From contig CM055097.1 of assembly GCA_029204225.1 (NCBI GenBank), positions 45,901,038 to 45,965,037 of the forward strand: DNA of 64,000 bases, in the 5' to 3' direction. This DNA comes from Diphasiastrum complanatum. Its lineage: Eukaryota > Streptophyta > Lycopodiopsida > Lycopodiales > Lycopodiaceae. Below the pieces are notes generated by a model. The model saw nothing but the letters and a program-made list of their open reading frames with translations. It was not told where the DNA came from and ran no database searches. Shown piece by piece: positions 55,446 to 64,000 of this stretch. Each line of letters opens with the position of its first letter. Position 1 is the stretch's first letter. A program made the position numbers and the translations under genes.

Positions 55446-55812
55446 ATGTGAGAGATTTGAACTAGTTTAGTCATATTTTGGTAAATTGTCAATATGAGGC
55501 CATAACTCATTTTAGACTTAGAGATAAACTTTTGAAAGTTGTATTGGTTTAAAATACATTTGATAAACACTTTTTGAAAGTGTGGGAAAGTTGGTAGTCG
55601 AGTTTGAAAGAGATTCAAATTTGAACTTTCTGTACATTGAATCTAGACACAAAAATAGTAGGGTTTACATTTTGGAGAGAGAGCCAAGTGACCAAATAGG
55701 GTTTGGACCTACTATAAAAGGCTGTAACTCATGGAGAGACACATCTTCTCTCTTTTCTCTCTCTCTCATTTCCATGGTTCTCTTTGGGTTCTACTACTCA
55801 TTGGTGCACTCT
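55446..55812 (+). repeat. LTR fragment of the 47,891 copia family
   Basis: It starts TGTGAGAGATTTGAACT and follows the 47,891 LTR to CTACTCATTGGTGCACT. There it is cut off by the CACTA-like terminus. The remaining part of the LTR was not found downstream. Confidence 0.88.
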
Positions 55813-56195
55813 CACAACTAGAAAACTCTGTGTTTATCCACGCAGAGTATCCATGCGAGGCCCGACAGTTAGTCGATTTTTTGAAATTTTGTTTGCGTGG
55901 AACATCCACACGTGGATTATCCACGCCAAAAGTTTTTTGAACATGCCTCCGGCGAGTCCACCGGTGTTTTTCTAACACGGCGCCGAAAAATGTATGCGCG
56001 TGGATTATCCACGCAAAATTGAATTTTGAAAATTCCGACAATTGTTTGGGAGGGAAGGTTGGCAGTGCCGGAAAGCAGTATTCGCATGGATAATCCACGC
56101 GTGGATTATCCATGCAAATTTGAGTTTGTCCATCGGACCTGACCGGAAGTTAAAGATATCCACGTGTGGATATCTTCTGCATGGATTATCCACGC
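55813..56195. mobile_element. CACTA-like transposon terminus with palindromic subterminal repeats
   Basis: The sequence opens CACAACTAGAAAACTCTG, close to the CACTACAAGAAAA end typical of CACTA elements. Within 380 bp it carries six 17- to 20-bp near-palindromes of the form GCGTGGATTATCCACGC: 55,907-55,926 region, 55,998-56,014, 56,084-56,100, 56,099-56,115, 56,155-56,174 (variant GATATCCACGTGTGGATATC) and 56,179-56,195, plus half sites at 55,832-55,858 and 55,895. Repeats of this kind next to CACTA ends bind the element's TNPA-type protein. The opposite end was not found. Confidence 0.65.
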
Positions 56196-56199
56196 ATTT

Positions 56200-56393
56200 T
56201 TTTTTTTGCATGTTGATAATGACATGAAATTAGTTAAATAAATATGTTTTTAAAGTGAATTATATTATGATGAAGTTATATATATTTTTTTCTAAAGTGA
56301 ATTATATTATGATGAGGTTTTTTTTTTTTTTTTTGCATGTTGATAATGAAATGGAACTAAATAAATATTTTTCTAAAGTGAATTATATCATGA
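56200..56393. repeat. AT-rich duplicated block
   Basis: GCATGTTGATAATGA, an AAATAAATA stretch and CTAAAGTGAATTATATTATGATG occur at 56,207-56,268 and 56,334-56,393, with a half copy at 56,291-56,317, each preceded by a T-run. Confidence 0.8.
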
Positions 56394-56910
56394 TGTTCCT
56401 AGATGATTGGGATTTTTGATGATGTCGGCCACCTACTTTTGTAAGACAGTTGACTCGAGCTACCAAGGGGGTAATTATGCATGATCTAAGGCTTTGATAG
56501 CCAGGGGTTTATGGTCTACCCTAATGGCACTCTACCTGATCTCATATCCGAGATCATTTGATATGGATTGAGAGCTCATTTTGTACATACTTTGAGAGAT
56601 TATCAAGAGATGGCAAGTTTGCTCTTTAATGAGAGATTGATGAATGATGAATGTGATGTTTTTTGTGTCTAATGAATAGATCTGGATCTGAACAAAGTAT
56701 TATACTTTCCACATGTGTGACAGGATGTGAAGATCAATTATTTCTAGTTTTATTGTGGTGTTCAAAAGCTCTTGCCAATTAGATGCAAAATAGGTTGAAT
56801 TGTGTGCTAGTTTTCTATCTATTAGATATAAGTAAAACCCTTGATGCTTTTTCAATGTTTTAGTATCCAAATGAGGTTCATAACCTCTCATTTTAACATG
56901 GTATCAGAGC
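56394..56910 (+). repeat. Putative LTR plus tRNA-Met primer site
   Basis: TGGTATCAGAGC at 56,899-56,910 is a clear primer site. The DNA before it ends in TTTTAACA, and a matching TGTTCCTAG start at 56,394 would give an LTR of about 505 bp. No second LTR was found, so the left end is tentative. It belongs with the copia RT scrap at 57,110. Confidence 0.5.
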
Positions 56911-57109
56911 CCAAATGCAACCATCAAGGCTCAACTACAAGGAAGAGAGAAGCAATTACAAGTTGATGATTGTTTAATTTTTATTGCTCTTATTACTACC
57001 TTAAGTTTGATGATGTTCCTTCAAGTGTGAATGAAACTGTAGCAACAAAAGAGTGATTTGATGTAGTGAAAAGTGAGTATATGATGCATTGTTTGAGATA
57101 CTTGTAAAA

Positions 57110-57285
57110 TTATTGATCCTCCATCAAAGATACAAAATGTTACTGTTTGCAAATGGGTCTTTAAAATCAAGCTTAATCAAGATGGTAGTGTGAACAATTA
57201 TAAAACAAGACTAGTTGTCAAGGGATATGCTCAATTCAAGGGGATTGACTATGATGAAAAACTTGATTTTGTCATAGTTTGTGGT
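57110..57285 (+). pseudogene. Ty1/copia reverse transcriptase fragment
   Basis: About 58 residues of the RT N-terminal part: VCKWVFKIKLNQDGSVNNYK, then TRLVVKGYAQFKGIDYDEKL. Everything between the primer site at 56,899 and this point (gag, protease, integrase) is deleted, and the frame ends shortly after. Confidence 0.88.
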
Positions 57286-57540
57286 GGTGATTTCATTAAC
57301 TCACATGCTTTTAGTGATTTACTGCCTTTGCAACATTTGTTAAAAAATGAGAATTTTCTTGGAACATAAAGCCGTACATATATCTTCACCGACATTATCT
57401 CCAAAAAAATGCGATTGAAGTCAAACTATGTCTATGCTTTTCACTTACTTGACCATAAATGAGATTCTATTTTGGCTAAATAACATTCATTTGAAAGCAT
57501 TGCAAGAATCAATTTCATTCAGAATTGCAATAATCAATTT

Positions 57541-59125
57541 TTATTCAAAATTACAAGAATCAATTTCATCAGTGACAACATCTTGCAATTCATATCCTCT
57601 TAGATGATTTTCATCATCACTCTCACTCTCAAAAATTATTTTATCATCCTGACTATTAGAATTTCTATTCTGAACATCTATGGAAGTGGGTGCTTCAAGT
57701 ATGGTTTGACGATTTACTACATCTCTAGGTAGCTCAATCTCATAGTTAAAATGAAGGTTTTCCATTTCATTCTCAATATTTGCACCCTCAAATACTCGTC
57801 GTGATTGTGGTTCAACTTGAGCTACAAACCACCATATCTTGTTTAGTCGATCTAGTTGAAAAAACACCTGCAAAAATCACTATTTAAGAGCATATCGAAA
57901 ACTAAAATACTGAAGTCACTTGCAATAAAATGAAAAACATGATAACATAGCATGTGCACCTGCTCACAGTGATGAGGCAACACCAATGTGTCAAAGGACT
58001 CCATGCTCGATGTTTTTGATGAATCAATCGCAAAAAGTCCACTTGGATCCGATTTTACGGTTGCATTTGGCCCTCTACAAACTACTTGAACCATTTCACA
58101 TCAAACAAAAAATAGTGTCCACTTTCACCAAATGACACATCATAAATATTTTGTATAGTTCCTACGTATTCTATGTCTCCTGAGATAGGATTCTGATCTC
58201 GTGCACTTTTTTGACTTTCTTGTTGGAAAGATGCTATTACACCACAATCGTGTGTGCGTCTCTTGTTATCAATCCTTTCAACACAAAAGTGGAAACCAAA
58301 AGCCCATATGACAAACATGAACTCCTAAATAATCACTGTGAATGAACATGGTGTTTCAAAATGATTAAACAAATATTGTTATAAACAAGAATGTTCTAAT
58401 AATAAAGTATCTAAAGAATAATACCTTCCATTCGCATCCTCTTGCAAAGTCCCATTCTGCATTCGATATTTTTCGTCCTTCTTTTGTTGCTCTTTGTAGT
58501 GTGTCATGCATCCACTCTATAGTGGATTGCTTGGACAATGGCTCAAGATCATGTGAACTTGAGGCCATGTGTCTACCTCTATTCTGTTGTTGGCGCTTTC
58601 TAGACAAGGCCCTCTCTTTTTTTCTCTTCTTCATATAGGTCTAACCATTTATCCATAACTCCACAATTATAAAGCATGAATGTAGAAATTTTTCTCGTTG
58701 GAAGGGTGCCAACCTATGGACCTTTCCCATCCCTTGAGGTTTTTCAATAGTTACCGCTTCGGCTTTCTCATCACACCACAATAGTGGAGCAGATGGATGT
58801 AGTTGGTGCAAAATTTCAGTAACATAAAAGAGAGATCCATGTACTAACCATCTCTCTGACATGCTACCTTCAGGCCTTGTCTTTTGACGCACAAAATCTT
58901 TTAAGAATTTCATGTATCTTTCCATAAACAACATCCACCTAAAAAGTCACAAATGGTTAAAAATAAGTGTTTTATTTAATGAGTTCATATATCAATTGAT
59001 TTAGTTTCAATACACATGCAAAAAAAAATTTATGCACTTATACCTAGTGTGCACTGGACCAACAATAGAAAATTTTTCAACGAAGTGCACCAATAAATGC
59101 ACTTGTGAGTCCATGATGGAAGTCA
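57541..59125 (-). pseudogene. CACTA (En/Spm) Tnp2-type transposase, C-terminal exons
   Basis: Minus-strand exons: about 59,118-59,048 (HLLVHFVEKFSIVGPVHTR), joined by GT-AG to 58,937-58,641 (WMLFMERYMKFLKDFVRQK, RPEGSMSE, the DUF4218-like end), then about 58,600-58,430, with STIEWMHDTLQRATKEGRK. A DUF4216-like region follows at 58,318-57,850, with RTHDCGVIASFQQ, ARDQNPISGDIEYVGTI and DVKWFK. The last exon, to 57,541, has FFQLDRLNKIWWFVAQVEP and an acidic tail. In CACTA elements this protein cuts the ends of the transposon. The catalytic N-terminal half (Transposase_21) is absent. The intron sites remain good and few breaks are seen, so decay is limited. It may belong to the CACTA end at 55,813 with a copia insertion between. 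Confidence 0.8.
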
Positions 59126-59892
59126 AAAATCAAGAAGATGTCATTTGAATAAGACTTAGGGGCCTTACAACAATGAAGCGAGAGTGACGAGTCACGAGAG
59201 GCCATGGTAGTAGTGATTCTAGATGGTTATGAAAATTTTAAAATTTTTGGAAATTTAGAATTTTAGAATGAACTCGGGAGTAGAAATTTAGAATGAACTC
59301 GTAGAGAGGATGGTTGAGGCTTATATATAGACTTTTTTTGACAGAAAATCGTAACTTGTCCAAGAAATCATCCTTAGTGCCCATGATTTCCTAGTGAGGT
59401 TCACGAATTTTGAGGCACTATTCTGAGGGCCGACGAGTTCCTATAAGTGATTTTTTTGTATAAAAATGAGTAAAAATGGCTAACTATACCAAAATTGGTC
59501 TGATCAGAATTTGTGGATATGATAGAGAAATTGTGGAGATGACTTTGAGGCTCAACGAATTATCTACAAATTTTGTCAATGAGGATCTGATGCAAAAAAC
59601 TAAATTTTTTCTATTTCTGAAAAGTTTGTCTCTGAGACAGAATTTGTGGAGGTAATAAATGAATCGTGCATACCAAAAAAGGGGTTGGGCAAATTCTAAG
59701 TGATGTGGTTGTGAGACGAATTTTCTGAAAAGAATGATTCTTGTGATTTTCACAGAAAAAGACTAATTGTATGTCTGATTTGATGATATCTTAATGTTTT
59801 GAATCAAGAAACACACCAAGAAAAAAAAAATTGTTTGAAATGACAAGCAGGCAGTAAACATAATTAAAGAACAAAATTTAGAAAATAAAACA
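59126..59892. other. AT-rich non-coding DNA
   Basis: Nothing coding was recognised where the transposase N-terminal half would be expected. The homology either ends here or has decayed. Confidence 0.5.
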
Positions 59893-62698
59893 AGGCTCAT
59901 TGTACTTTCTCAGTTTGCTCCCATTGACCACAATGTCTAAAAGATCGCCTTATAGGGTTTGGAGGTGGACATATCTGGAGACAAATATCTTTTGAATGAC
60001 ATAAGGGCCTTGGCTTGAAACTTTGAGTTTTTCTTTAAAGGCTTTGGCTTGGTATAGTAGAACCTTATCTCCGATCTGAAACTCTTTGAGTTTTAAGAAT
60101 CGATCATGCCATGCTTTTTGTCAACGTTTGTGGACTTGTTGAGCATGGATGCTAATCCAACGTGTTTCAAACAATTGTTCTAGATGAAATAACTTGTTTG
60201 CTAGGATTTGTCAATTATCTAGCTCAAGGTTATAGGCTAGTAAAAGGGATGGAATATGGAATTCTACAGGCATAACGGCTTCTTGGAAATATACTAGCTG
60301 AAAAGGGGTTAAGCATGTGGCTTGCTTCGGGGTAGTGCGGTAGGCCCATAGAGCAACATGAAGTTTTAGTTCCCAATCAGATCGGCTGGACTCGATAGTT
60401 TTGGAGAGAATGTCACTTAAGATTTTGTTTGTGGATTCCACCTGGCCATTGCATCGTGGATAATACAGGGAACTTTTGCGATGTACCACAAAAAAATTTG
60501 GAAAGTAGATATGCTATGACATAGTTAGTAAAATGTGTATCCCTATCACTGATAAGTTTTAGAGGACATCCAAAACGAATGATAACCTGTTCATAGAGAA
60601 ATTTTGAGGTAGAATGAGCGTCAGCATTGTGAACGGCTCTTGCTTCAGCCCATTTGGTACACTAGTCCTGTAGCTACTACGATATATCACGATTGAGTGT
60701 GTCTAGTAGCGGGACTAATGGGTCCAACATAATCAATTTTCTATTTTTGAAAAACTTGATCAGTTGTGAAAGGGCATGTAGTCAGTCTTTTGAAATCGTT
60801 TTATTCGTTGACAAACATCACATGCTTGGTAAAGGTATGCGTATTCTTAAAGAGAGTTGGCCACCAAAATCCAGCCAAGAGAATTTTCTTAGCAGTCATA
60901 TCAGAAGAGAAATGGCCTACTCCAACGCCTTCATGAGTGAGGGAGATAACAGAGGGTATTTCACCTTTAGTAAGACAACGTCGGATAATTCCATCTAACC
61001 CTTGCTTGTAAAGTTGGCCTACAATTAACGTATAAGGATTGGTTTTGAGTACCAATGCACGTTGTTCGGGTTTAGTTATAGGATGGATCCATCTGCCTTG
61101 AAGTTAAATATTCTGTGATTTCCTTGGCCCAAACAGGTGTAGAGTCAACTTGAAATAAGATGTCATTAGGTAAATCATCATTGACACCTTGATCTGGAGT
61201 TGGTAGGTTAGGGATTCAAAATAGAAGGTCTGCTAATAAAAACTCCCTTTCAAACCATGATCCTAAACTCAAATTCTCACAGTAATAGGATCCATCGAGT
61301 AATACGACCGGTTGTGCAAGTCTTGTTGATGAGATATAGGAGTGATTGATGATCAGTGAAGAAGGCAAAAACTTTTCCTAGAAGATAATGGTGAAACTTC
61401 TGAACCGCATATATCATTGCCAAAGCTTCACGCTTGGTAGTGGTATAGTTGACTTCAACAACTATCAATTGTCTATTGAGAAAGCGGATTGGATAATCCT
61501 TTTTGAATTTCCCGGGTTGGGTGAGCACTGCTCCAATGGCATACTTAGATGCATCAGTATGCACATGGAAGTCTTTGGAATAATCAGGAGCCTGGAAGAT
61601 AGGTGCATTGGTAAGGGCTTCTTTTAGTTGATTGAATGTGATGCGTTGTTCATCAGTCCATTTGGGAACAACAACTACTTTATAGATTAATCGTGCTTTA
61701 TTAGCGAAGTCTAGGATAAAGCACCGATAGTAGTTGGCATGGCCAAGGAAGGAATACACTTCGCGGATGGTACGGGGTTCAGGTAGATTTTTTTGGAAAT
61801 GATATGTCCTAACAAAATACCATGTGTTACCCATATCAGACATTTTTCAGGGTTCAAAGAGATGTCAAAGCATTGACATTGGATAAAAATTTTCTCAAGC
61901 ACAGAAGATGACTTATTTCTTCTAAATGTGCACCTAAATCATCCAAGTAAACTTCTAGGTTATCTCCCATCTGTTGAGAAAAGGCAGCTTGCATAAGACG
62001 GTGGAAAATGCTAGGAGCATTACAGAGACCAAAAGGCATGACTTTTCAACAGAAGGTTCTCCATTCTGTGGCAAAAGTGACTTTATGTTGATCTTCTTCA
62101 ACAATTTGAATCATATCGTATCCGCTAAAGCCATCTAAGAAAGAGTAGGTCTCATATCCTGCAAGATTTTCTAAAATGGATTCTTCGAAAGGTAATGGAA
62201 AATGATCACATTTTGTGACAACATTAAGTTTCTTAAAATCGACACAGATCTGGAGTTTTTCATTTTTCTTAGGAACAATGACGATTGGGGAGACCCACTC
62301 AGTATGTTTGATTTCATTGATAAATCCTACATCTAACAAGCATTGTAATTCTTCTTTGATTTTGGCCTTATAGATCGGATTACATCTGTAGGGACGGCTG
62401 GTCTCGCACTTGGTTTAAGGAGAATACGATGCACAACTACTTGGGATGAGATCCTTTCATGTCTTTATAGGACCAAGCAAAAGACATGTCGATATTTGCG
62501 TAGAAGCTTCTCAAGCCTTCTGCATTGTTCCCATGACTCCAGTTTATGATACAATAGATTCAACTTAATGATCTTTTTAGTAGGTGGACTGGTATGGCTC
62601 AAACATTGAATTAGCAGTAGAAGATCTTTCGTCATGAAACTGTGCGGGTTTGAGTTTGCCAGATGAATCAATGGTAATAGAGTTGTGTCTATTTCCAA
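59893..62698 (-). pseudogene. Ty3/gypsy pol without chromodomain
   Basis: Minus strand, right to left. A linker (LLRKYRHVFCLVL, near 62,470) comes first. RT spans 62,339-61,850: EWVSPIVIVPKKNEKLQICV, LDGFSGYDMIQI, MPFGLCNAPSIFHRLMQ and a YLDD catalytic box. RNase H spans 61,750-61,277 (HTDASKYAIGAVLTQPGKF, FFTDHQSLLYLI). The integrase zinc region is at 61,055-60,801 (GHFSSDMTAKKILLAGFWWP) and its core end at 60,489-60,211 (SSLYYPRCNGQVESTNKIL). The C-terminal barrel is at about 60,110-59,893 (GDKVLLYQAKAF, then NGSKLRKY). The NG.RLK.Y ending without a chromodomain points to a non-chromovirus (Tat/Athila-type) lineage. Frame changes near 62,040, 61,855, 61,270 and 60,490 make it a pseudogene. 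LTRs were not found. Confidence 0.88.
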
Positions 62699-63659
62699 AG
62701 GTGACTCTGAAGAAACAAAATGTTTCTAACTACAAAGCCTTGCTAGCTTTCAGCCCTCAACCTGACGAAGATGTTCGTGAACACGAAAGTCAGGAGACAT
62801 GAAACACGAAAAGGTTCGCAAACACAAAAGTCAAAGGAAACGAAGACGAACGGTTTGCGAACACAAAAGATTCATGAACGAGAATCTTTTGCGGTCCAGT
62901 ACGAGAGAAAGGTAGACGAGCAATACGAAACCAACGATGAAAACGAAACCAACGACGCGACACAAAAAATGTTGCAAAACACGTTATTGCCCTCACGCTC
63001 CAAAGAGTACCAGCAAACATCATGCAAGTACCCAGAAGAACAGATATCTGATCTTGGCATGACGTCAGTAGATACACTTTAGGTCATGTTAATCACTCTA
63101 ATCTTAGATTTACATAGAGCAACTATACTTACTGGATCACACTTGACATATAGATGACAGAATACACATACAGTGTAATGTAGTAGTTTGATGCTAGTAA
63201 GCAATCAAGACGAAATACAGACAACAAGTCCGCCTGCGTGCGAGACGAGGTCTGTGATCAGGATCCATAGAGATCCAAAGTCCACTAGTAAGCAAGACAT
63301 ACATCCGTGAGAGAAGTATTTCTCTTATGCCAACGCACTGCGTGGATTTGCATGCAGTGCTTGAAGAAATCAGAGGAAGATCAACATAGATAATTTCTCT
63401 TGTTGTGTCTGATCTTGAATGCAAATGCGTCTGCTGTTACTCGTATGTCTGATTTTTCTTGTTCATTTAAATTTCGCACCTTGGAAACTATGTTGAATGT
63501 TGTATTAATTTTATAAACGTAGATCAGCAGCGCCTGACTACATTCTGGAGGATTGTAGGAGTGATTCAGCTGGCAGTGTCCAGCAATCGCATCTGAACTC
63601 CATCCGAGTCGCAAGAGGATCGTGGTTCCTTCGCGAAAGCTTCGTGACTGCGAAATCCC
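62699..63659 (+). repeat. Probable 5' LTR region of a right-hand element
   Basis: It lies directly before a primer site. Between 62,770 and 62,880 the words CGAACACAAAAG, GAACACGAAAGTC and AAACACGAAAAGG recur. The ORFs on both strands (62,771-63,082; 63,381-63,962) look random. No second LTR is in the window, so its left border is undefined. Confidence 0.4.
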
Positions 63660-63715
63660 ATTCTCATCAGTGGTATCAGAGCATATCACACGATTCTCAT
63701 CAGTGGTATCAGAGT
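63660..63715 (+). other. Duplicated tRNA-Met primer-binding site
   Basis: ATTCTCATCAGTGGTATCAG occurs at 63,660 and again 33 bp later at 63,693. This gives TGGTATCAGAGC at 63,671-63,682 and TGGTATCAGAGT at 63,704-63,715. Downstream a short ORF (63,843-63,950, beginning MANDDPVSYEVLERQ) is the only frame before the window ends; it does not look like gag. Confidence 0.8.
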
Positions 63716-64000
63716 AGGTTATCCTATCATATTCTGACATAGCCAAGAAGCTAGCAGATCCAGGAGGCCAAGCATTCAAACAAACAACCGTCAACAAGGG
63801 AACAAATTCAAAAAGCATGTCAGATTCGATGAGAGCAAGACAATGGCCAATGACGATCCTGTCAGCTACGAAGTTCTGGAGAGACAGTACTATGATCTGC
63901 CACCAATGACAGAGGGAGCAGAGGATGAACACGAAAACGAAGATTTTTGAGTCGTCTCCCATTCGAGAAACGAATCTGACGAAGAAAGATTCGAGAGGCA

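Noticed and set aside
63381-63962. 193-codon minus ORF at the right edge
   Set aside because: It runs antisense through a primer-binding site and leader; its sequence shows no domain and is best explained as chance.

Overview
This window looks like nuclear DNA of a land plant with a large, transposon-rich genome. The evidence is one plant-type gene with seven GT-AG exons spread over 11 kb, several LTR-retrotransposon lineages primed by initiator tRNA-Met, CACTA (En/Spm) transposon genes, and interstitial CCCTAAA-type telomere repeats. Nothing bacterial is visible. The species cannot be fixed from sequence alone; long introns and heavy element load would fit a fern, lycophyte or gymnosperm, but that is inference.

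Layout. 1-10,210: retroelement DNA that probably lies in an intron of the gene to its right. A Ty3/gypsy chromovirus (1,911-8,236, minus) is nested in a Ty1/copia element (8,237-9,430, minus). 10,211-21,432 (plus): the last seven exons of an RRP6-like 3 (RRP6L3) gene, a DEDDy 3'-5' exoribonuclease-family protein. The joined exons give 2,253 nt, an open frame of 750 codons plus stop. The exons for most of the nuclease domain are not in the window. 21,433-24,605: non-coding, with one long CT microsatellite.

24,606-32,200: a non-autonomous-looking LTR element with coiled-coil ORFs and no visible pol, a second broken copy of it, then a retroelement-like repeat ending in a probable LTR. A relative of that last repeat lies inverted at 45,570-47,045. 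33,167-35,545: a GC-richer stretch with no recognised gene. 35,570-43,650: an unusual dispersed repeat with a recurrent hairpin core (also at 39.3 and 52.9 kb), telomere-like DNA, a mini copia relic and a Transposase_24 (Ptta/En/Spm) pseudogene. 43,650-44,751: a copia gag/protease relic.

47,594-52,887: a copia element with both LTRs, primer site, gag and polypurine tract. Its pol is shortened and has lost its motifs, yet stays open in two long frames. 52,888-59,125: nested remains, including a CACTA-like terminus packed with 17-bp palindromes and a multi-exon CACTA transposase fragment on the minus strand. 59,893-62,698: a frameshifted, non-chromodomain Ty3/gypsy pol (minus). The window closes with the 5' end of another LTR element whose primer-binding site is duplicated.

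Only RRP6L3 looks like a functional host gene. Everything else recognisable is mobile-element derived, mostly broken. Gene models were made by eye from splice sites and protein motifs; no database search was possible.
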